This document shows, piece after piece, positions 6,017-11,698 of a stretch of DNA of 11,698 nt. The stretch comes from Candidatus Didemnitutus sp. (GTDB lineage Bacteria > Verrucomicrobiota > Verrucomicrobiia > Opitutales > Opitutaceae), in NCBI GenBank assembly GCA_030682505.1, contig JAUXOH010000320.1, positions 1-11,698 on the forward strand. The letters run 5' to 3'. How positions within the stretch are numbered: position 1 is the stretch's first letter; every line of letters begins with the position of its first letter. A program made the position numbers and the translations under genes. The notes beneath the pieces were generated by a model. That model saw only the letters and a program-made list of their open reading frames with translations, was not told the DNA's origin and searched no databases.

Positions 6017-6562
6017 TCAACGTTGCTTCGGGTTCGCGGCGGATTCCTCGAGCGGCTTGTCTTTCTCGAAGCCGAGGTCCTTCACCGGCGGACCGACGAT
6101 GCGCACGTTCGTGCCGCGCACCTGGCGCTCGCCGCGCAGGAGGAGAAGTTCGTCGCCCGTCCAGGTCCAGCCGACCCCGCGGTCGGTCACGACGGGCTTG
6201 AGCGTCAGGATGATCTTGTCGTCGCCGGGCAGCACGACGGCGTGGCCACAGGTGGCCTCGCGATCACCCTGCACGATGTGCACATTGCCTGTGGCGATGA
6301 GGGATTTGAATTTTTCCACCGTGCCGATGGCGGCGGAGGCATCCGCGCTGCGCAGGGCCACGACTTCCAGGCGGTCGCACGTCAGCTTCATGTTGGTGCC
6401 GGTGACCACGACGTTCCCGGTGAAGAGCGACGACGTCTCGGTGTCCGTGCTCCGCATGTCGAGCAGCTGGCTCTCGATCACGGTGGGTTGCTCGGCGCCG
6501 CTCTGGGCGAGGGCGGGCGCGGCCGCGGCGCACAGGAGGAGGAAGAAACGAAGAGGATTCAT
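6017..6562 (-). CDS. lptA: LPS transport periplasmic protein LptA (OstA-like)
   Basis: A 181-residue exported protein of the OstA/LptA type, forming the periplasmic bridge that carries LPS from LptC to the outer-membrane LptD. A signal peptide is clear: MNPLRFF, then a hydrophobic core, and a likely cleavage after ALA at residue 19. The mature part carries the OstA-like pattern: IESQLLDM (29-36), FTGNVVVTGTNMKLTCDRLEV (47-67), IATGNVHIVQGDREATCGHAVV (89-110), and further beta-rich sequence to about residue 157, ending in a charged tail. Its ATG overlaps the lptC stop by four bases (ATGA), and its own stop is 2 bases from the lptB ATG, so the three are probably translated in a coupled way. Sequence conservation in the family is low, so the call rests on fold-like pattern, signal peptide and position. 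Confidence 0.85.
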   Translation of the reverse strand: MNPLRFFLLLCAAAAPALAQSGAEQPTVIESQLLDMRSTDTETSSLFTGNVVVTGTNMKLTCDRLEVVALRSADASAAIGTVEKFKSLIATGNVHIVQGDREATCGHAVVLPGDDKIILTLKPVVTDRGVGWTWTGDELLLLRGERQVRGTNVRIVGPPVKDLGFEKDKPLEESAANPKQR

Positions 6563-7047
6563 TGCAGAAAGTTGGCCAGCTGGGCGCGGAAGGCTACGCG
6601 CACGTTCTGGGTAATCAAAACCCTTTTCTCCCGGTGGTCGTAGCGCCAGTTCTCGCCGGAGGCCTCAAATTCGTCGTTGATGACGCGGATGGTGCTGTCA
6701 CCGGAAATGGTTTGATCGTCGGGCTGCAGCAGGGCGGACGGGCTGAGAATCATGGTCTCGATCTTCTCCGTCCGATCGCCGCTGAAGAGCGTCATGGTCA
6801 GCCCGAGCACCTGAATTTGATTCGCGCCGAGCAGGCGTGCTTCCGATCCGCGCACCATCGAGGTGCGAAAACCGTCCGGCGTGAACGACGGCAGGCGAAA
6901 ATTGACGATCGGGGCGTCGGAAGAAACGCGCGTCGGCACCTGCGCCGTCGCCGCCGGGCTGAGCGCGGCCAGCAGGCCGAGCACCACGGTGGCCGATGCC
7001 CGGAGGGAACGCAGGCGGTTGAGCGGGGATGAGGGACGAGGAAACAT
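6559..7047 (-). CDS. lptC: LptC-related periplasmic protein (LPS export)
   Basis: A 162-residue exported protein in the lptC position between kdsC and lptA. Residues 1-35 look like a signal peptide: basic N-terminus (R4, R11, R13, R16), hydrophobic core ATVVLGLLAALSP and a cleavage-like ATA-QVP at 33-38. The mature part has LptC/OstA-type beta pattern: LPSFTPDGFRTSMVRGSEARLL (52-73, first part), IQVLGLTMTLF (78-88), ISGDSTIRVINDEFEASGENW (114-134) and REKRVLITQNVRVAF (139-153). Canonical LptC keeps an uncleaved membrane anchor that contacts LptFG; here the segment looks cleavable, though prediction by eye cannot settle this. The chosen ATG (7045-7047) shares its A with the kdsC stop (TGATG); a GTG at 7048-7050 would add one residue. 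Identity rests on weak sequence pattern plus strong context. Confidence 0.72.
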   Translation of the reverse strand: MFPRPSSPLNRLRSLRASATVVLGLLAALSPAATAQVPTRVSSDAPIVNFRLPSFTPDGFRTSMVRGSEARLLGANQIQVLGLTMTLFSGDRTEKIETMILSPSALLQPDDQTISGDSTIRVINDEFEASGENWRYDHREKRVLITQNVRVAFRAQLANFLQ

Positions 7048-7583
7048 CACGGAACCGCTTTCTGACCGCGAGCAGTGAGGATTTGTTCACACACTTCGCG
7101 CACGGCGCCGTGACCTGCCGGCCGCGCCGGGAAAAAATCGGCGGCTTTCAAGGCGGAGGGCATCGCTTGGGCGGGTGCCACCCCGATGCCGGCCCAGCCA
7201 ATGGCGGAGGCGTCGATGTCGTCGTCTCCCATGTAGGCGATCTGCGCCGCGGTCAGTCCGAGTTCGGCGGCGAGTTCCTGCAAGGCCATGAGTTTGTCGG
7301 TGCGCCCCTGGAGCACATGGGGAATCTGCAGCTCCTTGGCTCTCGCCGTGGTGGCGGCGGACGGCCGTCCGGAAATCCACGCGACGAGGCAACCGGCCCG
7401 GCGCAGCTGCACCAGACCCATGCCGTCGAGAATGGAAAAGACCTTTGATTCCGTGCCGTCCGAATGGATGCGCACCGTGCCGTCGGTCAGCACGCCGTCG
7501 ACGTCCATCGCAAACAACTGAATCCCCCGCCAACGGGAGCGGGAGGGATCGGCACTGCGGGATGCGGATGGGGATTTCGCCAC
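7047..7583 (-). CDS. kdsC: 3-deoxy-D-manno-octulosonate-8-phosphate phosphatase KdsC
   Basis: KdsC hydrolyses Kdo-8-phosphate to Kdo in the cytoplasm, the step before Kdo activation for the LPS inner core. It is a tetrameric haloacid dehalogenase-type phosphatase. In 178 residues the motifs are MDVDGVLTDG (26-35) with nucleophile D27 and acid/base D29, ILDGMGLVQL (51-60), ISGRPS (70-75), K97 in GRTDKLMAL (93-101), MGDDDIDASAI (118-128) and RPAGHGAVREVCEQIL (154-169). No in-frame ATG exists upstream of the catalytic motif, so the start is taken as the GTG at 7581-7583. This gives a Ser/Arg-rich leader of about 20 residues before the domain, longer than usual but not alarming. The stop overlaps the lptC start by one base. 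It follows the fused E1 gene by 57 bases and is likely the first gene of the LPS unit. Confidence 0.93.
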   Translation of the reverse strand: MAKSPSASRSADPSRSRWRGIQLFAMDVDGVLTDGTVRIHSDGTESKVFSILDGMGLVQLRRAGCLVAWISGRPSAATTARAKELQIPHVLQGRTDKLMALQELAAELGLTAAQIAYMGDDDIDASAIGWAGIGVAPAQAMPSALKAADFFPARPAGHGAVREVCEQILTARGQKAVP

Positions 7584-7640
7584 GGCAACGGGAGCTTGGG
7601 TGCCCCGGGGGCGGGCGCCAATCAGAATCCCGAGATTCGC

Positions 7641-9671
7641 TCAACCCATCCAGGCGGCGATGGCCTCGATGATCTTCTCCTGGCTCGGGCGGTAGATTTT
7701 CTCGAGCTCGGGGGCGAAGGGCACGGGCACGTCCAGCGCGGCGATGCGCAGCGGCGGGGCCTTGAGCGAGGCGAAATTCTCCTCGGTCAGGCGGGCCACC
7801 AGCTCGGCGCCGAAGCCGTGGGTCTTGCGGCCTTCATGCACTATGACCAAACGGCCGGTGCGGGCGACCGAGGCGTAGATCGCATCGAGTTTCAACGGTG
7901 ACAGCGCCCGCAAATCGAAGAGATCGAAGGTGGTCTCGTATTCCTCCTCGAAGTAGGTGCAGGCCTCGCGGCAATGCAGGGTCATTTCGCCATAGGTGAC
8001 GATCGTGGCGAAGTCGCCGGAGCGCAGCAGCCGGGGTTGCCAGATCTCGCGGTAATTCGGATCGAACTGCACCGGTTGTTTGCCGCGGCGGTAGAGGCCC
8101 TTGTGTTCGAACAGAATGACGGGGTTCTCGTCCTCGTAGGCGGCGAGGAGAGCATTGAAGGCGTCCTGCGGGGTGGAGGGGTAAAGCGCCTTGAGGCCGG
8201 GGAAGGAGAGATACGCGGCTTCGAGTTCCTGGGAGTGGAAGGAGCCGAAGGTGAGTCCGCCGCCGCAGGGGAAACGGAAAACCACCGGCACTTTCTGACC
8301 CGCGCGGAAGTGGTAGGTGGCGGCGTTGAGGACGATCTGGGTGGTGGCGTCGGTGGCGAAATCGGCGAACTGGAATTCCTCGATCGGACGATGGCCGTTG
8401 CAGGCCATGCCGATGGCATAGCCGGTGGTGGCGGATTCGCACAGCGGCGTGCTGAAGACGCGCGAGCGGCCAAAGGTCTTGAGCAGGCCTTCCGTGACCT
8501 TGAAGGCGCCGCCGTAGGTGCCGATGTCCTGGCCGAGCACGAGCGATTCGGGGCGCTCGGTGAGAATCTTGTGCAGCGCGCGGTTGATCGCCTGCGCCAT
8601 GGTCATCTTTTCCGCGGTCGCGGGTTCGGTGCCCCACGGCATCGGACCGGCATCCGGCGCGTAGAGGTCGAGGAGCATGTCGCCGGTCTCCACCGGCGGC
8701 AGGGCCATCGCGGCCTTGATGCTGGCTTCGACAAACTCGCCGACCTCGGCGTCGATCGCGTCGAGTTGCGCCCCGAGTCCTTCCGCGGCGAGTTGCGCGC
8801 GCCAGGGCGGCAGGGGATCCTGCGCGAGGATGGCGTCGGCCTCACCGGGCTGCATGTAGTCGCAGGTGTCGTAGGCCGCATGGCCGCGCAGGCGGAAGGT
8901 GTGGGCCTCGATCAAAATCGGGCGCGAGGTGGAGCGGGCGCGTTCGATCGCCGCACCGAGCACCCGCAGGACATTCTCCGGATCGGCGCAGTTCATCTCG
9001 AGGCCTTCCATGCCGTAGCCGTGCGCGCGCTCAAAAAGGTTGGGCGAGACAAACTGTTCGCTCACGGGTGTCGAGTAGGCGTATTGGTTGTTCTCGATCA
9101 CGAAAACCACGGGCGCGTTGATCAACGCCGCGAGGTTGAGGGATTCGTGGATGTCGCCGGTGGAGCTGGAGCCGTCGCCGAAGAAGGTGAAACCGACGGC
9201 GTTCTTCCCGAGGCGGCGCTGAGAATCCACGGCGCCGATCACGTTCGAGAGCATGATGCCGAGATGCGAGATCATCGGCAGGCTGCGGTTCTTCGGGTCG
9301 CCGTGATGGATGTTGCCCTCGCGCGCCTTGGTGGGGCTGCCGCTGTTGGCGAAATACTGCGCGAGGTGGTCGCCGAGGTGGTCGCTCCACACGAGATGGC
9401 CGCCAAAGTCGCGGTGCGAAAACGACACCACGTCGACCGCCTTGTCGGCGAGCAGGGCCAGGGGGCAGATCAGCGCTTCGTTGCCCTGGCCGCCCGTCAC
9501 GGTCCCGCGGATGAGACCCTGGCGGAAGAGATCGAGAATCCGGTTGTCGCCCGTGCGGGCGAGGCGCATCCACGCGTAAAGCTGGAGCAAGGTTGCCGTG
9601 CGGTCCCGCTCGAGGTCGGCGAGGCGCACGTCGCGGCGGGCAAAGGTGGCTGGAGGCGTGGGGAACGTCAT
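7641..9671 (-). CDS. Fused alpha-beta 2-oxoacid dehydrogenase E1 (branched-chain/pyruvate type)
   Basis: A 676-residue thiamine-diphosphate enzyme carrying both E1 subunits in one chain. It decarboxylates a 2-oxoacid and transfers the acyl group to a lipoyl E2. The alpha part (about 20-345) has SFSHRDFGGHLVW (83-95), the ThDP/Mg motif GDGSSSTGDIHES (165-177) through ENN (193-195), and TFRLRGHAAYD (258-268). The beta part (about 357-676) begins at MAQAINRAL and has VLGQDIGTYGGAFKVTEGL (378-396), STPLCESATTGYAIGMA (407-423), EEFQFADF (431-438), H479 in SFHSQELEAAY and NPVILFEHKGLYR (516-528). The beta half most resembles branched-chain E1 beta, but substrate is not certain. The ATG at 9669-9671 is chosen because the open frame upstream of it lacks E1 similarity and an AGGGAAAG sequence immediately precedes it. 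No E2 or E3 is nearby. Confidence 0.9.
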   Translation of the reverse strand: MTFPTPPATFARRDVRLADLERDRTATLLQLYAWMRLARTGDNRILDLFRQGLIRGTVTGGQGNEALICPLALLADKAVDVVSFSHRDFGGHLVWSDHLGDHLAQYFANSGSPTKAREGNIHHGDPKNRSLPMISHLGIMLSNVIGAVDSQRRLGKNAVGFTFFGDGSSSTGDIHESLNLAALINAPVVFVIENNQYAYSTPVSEQFVSPNLFERAHGYGMEGLEMNCADPENVLRVLGAAIERARSTSRPILIEAHTFRLRGHAAYDTCDYMQPGEADAILAQDPLPPWRAQLAAEGLGAQLDAIDAEVGEFVEASIKAAMALPPVETGDMLLDLYAPDAGPMPWGTEPATAEKMTMAQAINRALHKILTERPESLVLGQDIGTYGGAFKVTEGLLKTFGRSRVFSTPLCESATTGYAIGMACNGHRPIEEFQFADFATDATTQIVLNAATYHFRAGQKVPVVFRFPCGGGLTFGSFHSQELEAAYLSFPGLKALYPSTPQDAFNALLAAYEDENPVILFEHKGLYRRGKQPVQFDPNYREIWQPRLLRSGDFATIVTYGEMTLHCREACTYFEEEYETTFDLFDLRALSPLKLDAIYASVARTGRLVIVHEGRKTHGFGAELVARLTEENFASLKAPPLRIAALDVPVPFAPELEKIYRPSQEKIIEAIAAWMG

Positions 9672-9745
9672 CTTTCCCTGAGGAAAGTGGGAGTGTGGGC
9701 CGCGGCGGCGAGGAAAAACTCCGCGCGCCGGGCCGGTCGTGGACC

Positions 9746-10426
9746 TCAGACCTCGAAGCTGTCGCCGGGGGCCATCACTTTGACTTGGTGCCCGCCGGTG
9801 CCGGCGAGCCGGGCGAAGGCGCCGGCATCCTGCGCGATGATGGGCCAGGTGTTGTAGTGCATCGGGACAGCGAGCTTGGCCTTGAGGAACTCGAGGGCGA
9901 GCAACGCGTCGTGGGGGCCCATGGTGAAGTTGTCGCCGATCGGAATCAGGGCGACGTCGAGGCCGGCATTGCCGATCAGCTGCATGTCGAGGAACACGGC
10001 CGTGTCGCCGGCATGGTAGATGTTCTTTTGATCCGCCGAAATCAGGAGTCCGCACGGCACGCCCATGTAGCGCGGGTTCTCCCCGGCCTCGATGCTCGAG
10101 GTGTGGTGGGCGAGGGTGAGTTTGACGCGGCCGAAGGGGAAGGTGTGGCCGCCGCCGGGATTCATGCCGTGGGTCCGCGCGCCCTTGGCGGTGAAATATT
10201 CGGCGATCTCGTAGTTGGCGATGATCGTGGCGTCGCAGCGTTTCGCCAGCGCGAGGGCATCGCCGCTGTGGTCCTCGTGACCGTGGGAAACGAGCACGTA
10301 GTCGCAGCTGATCTGGTCCACGCTGGTGGAGCAGGACGGGTTGCCGGTGAAGAACGGATCGATCACCAACCGGGCGTGGGAAGTTTCGAGCAGGAAGCTG
10401 GAGTGTCCAAAATAGGTGAGACGCAT
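9746..10426 (-). CDS. UPF0173 metal-dependent hydrolase (metallo-beta-lactamase fold)
   Basis: A 226-residue UPF0173-type hydrolase with the metallo-beta-lactamase fold. The zinc-binding HGHEDH motif is at 48-53, preceded by MRLTYFGHSSFLLE (1-14) and LVIDPFFTGNP (20-30), both typical of the family. Further ligands appear as D141 in YHAGDTAVF (137-145) and H190 in AVPMHYNTW (186-194), with IPIGDNFTMGP (161-171) as the conserved loop. Length matches the family. No physiological substrate is established for these proteins. The start is the ATG at 10424-10426; its leader is pyrimidine-rich with no Shine-Dalgarno sequence. It lies 25 bases downstream of the aldo/keto reductase and 74 bases upstream of the fused E1, so it may share transcription with either. 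Confidence 0.93.
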   Translation of the reverse strand: MRLTYFGHSSFLLETSHARLVIDPFFTGNPSCSTSVDQISCDYVLVSHGHEDHSGDALALAKRCDATIIANYEIAEYFTAKGARTHGMNPGGGHTFPFGRVKLTLAHHTSSIEAGENPRYMGVPCGLLISADQKNIYHAGDTAVFLDMQLIGNAGLDVALIPIGDNFTMGPHDALLALEFLKAKLAVPMHYNTWPIIAQDAGAFARLAGTGGHQVKVMAPGDSFEV

Positions 10427-10451
10427 GGGGGCGGTGGGTTGAGGGCGGGGG

Positions 10452-11438
10452 CTATTCGGCGACCGTGCGGGAAATCTGGTCGAGCTCGGCCATGACCGCC
10501 GGGGTCAGGCGTTCCATGATCCCGATCGTCGCGAGGTTTTCCTGGAGCTGCTCGACCTTGGAGGCGCCGGTGATGACGGTGCTGACCTGGGGATTCTTCA
10601 GGCACCAGGCGATGGCGAGGCGGGGCAGCGGGGTGTCGATGCCCGCGGCGACGGCGGCGAATTTCTTGATCGCGGCCAGTTTCTTCTCGGTGCCGAAACC
10701 GGTGAGGCGCTTCTTCAGCCACTCGAGGCTTTCCATGTGCAGGCGCGAATCCTCCGGAATGCCGTCGTTGTATTTGCCGGTGAGCAAGCCGCTCGCGAGG
10801 GGTGACCAGATGGTGGTGCCCATGCCGCGTTCCTTGAGCACGGGCGTCAGTTCCTTCTCGAAACGGGAACGATGGAAGAGATTGTATTGCGGCTGTTCCA
10901 CGACCGGGGCGTGGAAGTTGTATTTGGCGCAGAGTTCGTGGGCCTCGGTGATTTGCGCCGCGGTCCATTCACTCGTGCCCCAGTAGAGCACCTTGCCCTG
11001 GATGATGAGATCATGCATCGCGCGCACTGTCTCGAGCAGCGGGGTGTCGGGGTCGGCGCGATGGCAGAAAAACAGGTCGAGGTAGTCGGCCTGCAAGCGG
11101 CGCAAACTCCCGTGGCAACCCTCGATCACATGCTTGCGCGAGAGCCCCATCTCGTTGGGCCCTTCGCTTTCCGCGCCGAAATACACCTTGCTCGACAGGA
11201 CGTAGCTGCTGCGGCGCCAGCCGGAGTTCTTGAGTATCTCGCCCATCACGGTCTCCGCCCGGCCGTCGGCGTAGGTCTCGGCGTTGTCAAAAAAGTTGAC
11301 GCCCGCGCCGTAGGCGGCGTGCAGCAGATCACGGGCAACCTCCGTGCTCACTTGGTTGCCAAAGGTCACCCACGCGCCGAACGAGAGCGCAGAGACCTTC
11401 AATCCAGAGGCACCGAGACGGCGGTAGGGCATTTCCAT
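10452..11438 (-). CDS. Aldo/keto reductase, Kv-beta (AKR6)-like
   Basis: An NADPH-dependent aldo/keto reductase of 328 residues with a TIM-barrel fold, presumably reducing a carbonyl in the cytoplasm. The catalytic tetrad is complete: D51 and Y56 in FFDNAETYADG (49-59), K84 in SSKVYFG (82-88) and H126 in FFCHRADP (123-130). Sequence blocks closely follow the potassium-channel beta-subunit group: WVTFG (23-27), GWRRSS (73-78), GLSRKHVIEG (98-107), LYWGTSEW (151-158), WSPLASGLLTGKYNDGIP (211-228) and AIAWCLKNPQVSTVITGAS (275-293). I chose the ATG at 11436-11438, with AAGG about six bases upstream; an ATG two codons later has AGG at good spacing too, and an upstream in-frame GTG at 11454-11456 is less likely. 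The natural substrate cannot be read from sequence. Confidence 0.93.
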   Translation of the reverse strand: MEMPYRRLGASGLKVSALSFGAWVTFGNQVSTEVARDLLHAAYGAGVNFFDNAETYADGRAETVMGEILKNSGWRRSSYVLSSKVYFGAESEGPNEMGLSRKHVIEGCHGSLRRLQADYLDLFFCHRADPDTPLLETVRAMHDLIIQGKVLYWGTSEWTAAQITEAHELCAKYNFHAPVVEQPQYNLFHRSRFEKELTPVLKERGMGTTIWSPLASGLLTGKYNDGIPEDSRLHMESLEWLKKRLTGFGTEKKLAAIKKFAAVAAGIDTPLPRLAIAWCLKNPQVSTVITGASKVEQLQENLATIGIMERLTPAVMAELDQISRTVAE

Positions 11439-11470
11439 GACCTGACCTTGGAGCACGCGGAGGCGTTTGT

Positions 11471-11698
11471 CTAACGCGAGTTGACGTCCGTGAGGAATCT
11501 CTGCGCGGCGACGTGGTCCGCCTGCACGAGGCCGTGGCTGGCGGCGTGCACGCAGACCTCGACCTCGGCCCCGGCCTCGCGCAGCAGGCGGGCGAGCCGT
11601 TCCGGGTGGTCGACCGGTGTGATGGGGTCGAACTGGCCGGTGGAGATCAGGACGCGCTTGCCCGAGAGCGGGGGGACGGAGGCGGGTTGCAACACGAC
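11471..11698 (-). CDS. Alpha/beta hydrolase (carboxylesterase-like), C-terminal part only
   Basis: The last 75 residues of a protein whose gene continues beyond the right edge. It resembles the end of a carboxylesterase/phospholipase-type alpha/beta hydrolase: a strand GKRVLISTG, then the catalytic acid region GQFDPITP, a helix HPERLARLLREAGAEVEV, a strand, and the catalytic histidine in ASHGL, followed by a final helix. The acid-to-histidine spacing of about 30 residues suits the family. The nucleophile serine and the start are outside the window, so substrate class and size are unknown. The frame has no stop up to base 11698; a GTG at 11693-11695 is most likely internal. It ends 32 bases upstream of the aldo/keto reductase ATG. 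Confidence 0.75.
   Translation of the reverse strand, partial: VVLQPASVPPLSGKRVLISTGQFDPITPVDHPERLARLLREAGAEVEVCVHAASHGLVQADHVAAQRFLTDVNSR

Noticed and set aside
7625..7638. Inverted repeat GAATC-N4-GATTC just after the fused E1 stop as a terminator
   Set aside because: Only a 5-bp stem and no T tract; kdsC begins 42 bases on. Treated as chance.
7974..9857. A 627-codon plus-strand open frame opposite the fused E1 gene
   Set aside because: Its translation is rich in G, A, R and E with no recognisable domain, and it lies antisense to a gene with complete E1 motifs. Long antisense frames are expected in G+C-rich coding DNA.
9672..10055. Upstream extension of the fused E1 frame to 10055
   Set aside because: The extra 128 residues are arginine-rich and antisense-like, overlap the UPF0173 gene in another frame, and show no E1 similarity; the ATG at 9671 has a good ribosome site.
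1..11698. A defence system, prophage, insertion sequence or CRISPR array
   Set aside because: No transposase, integrase, nuclease, helicase or repeat array could be recognised; every long minus-strand frame that is not a shadow has a housekeeping or metabolic family assignment.

Overview
The window is G+C-rich bacterial chromosome, tightly packed with housekeeping genes. The layout suggests a Gram-negative with lipopolysaccharide (a Kdo phosphatase and three Lpt transport proteins), oxygen-dependent haem synthesis (hemF), a Gram-negative-type HPr kinase and a single-chain fused 2-oxoacid dehydrogenase E1. Together with mostly Shine-Dalgarno-less starts this fits Verrucomicrobiota, perhaps Opitutales, but the lineage is inferred from gene content and remembered protein similarity, not from a marker gene or a search.

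Layout: positions 1-307 (minus strand) hold the first 102 codons of hemF, running off the left edge. A 226-base divergent region (308-533) carries an extended -10-like element and three short inverted repeats. A His-rich NicO/RcnA-like permease follows on the plus strand (534-1247). Everything from 1259 to the right edge is on the minus strand, so it is read from right to left: the end of an alpha/beta hydrolase (runs off the right edge), a Kv-beta-like aldo/keto reductase, a UPF0173 metallo-hydrolase, a fused E1 alpha-beta, then kdsC, lptC, lptA, lptB, hprK, rph, a YecH-like small metal-binding protein, a ROK-family sugar kinase and an HD-domain nucleotidase-like protein. All gaps on this strand are 90 bases or less.

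How the genes work together: kdsC, lptC, lptA and lptB are joined by stop/start overlaps or a 2-base gap and form one envelope module. KdsC makes free Kdo for the LPS core, and LptB, LptC and LptA belong to the pathway that carries finished LPS across the periplasm. hprK follows lptB in the position where E. coli has rpoN-hpf-ptsN, so a link between envelope genes and phosphotransferase regulation is kept with a different regulator. rph, the YecH-like gene, the ROK kinase and the HD protein look like ordinary downstream passengers.

I found no mobile element, CRISPR array, RNA gene or defence system, and nothing I would call a new multi-gene system. The points most worth a second look are the lptB-hprK arrangement, the LptC-like protein with an apparently cleavable signal peptide, the ROK kinase with altered zinc-motif spacing, the dyads between hemF and the permease, and the near absence of Shine-Dalgarno sequences.
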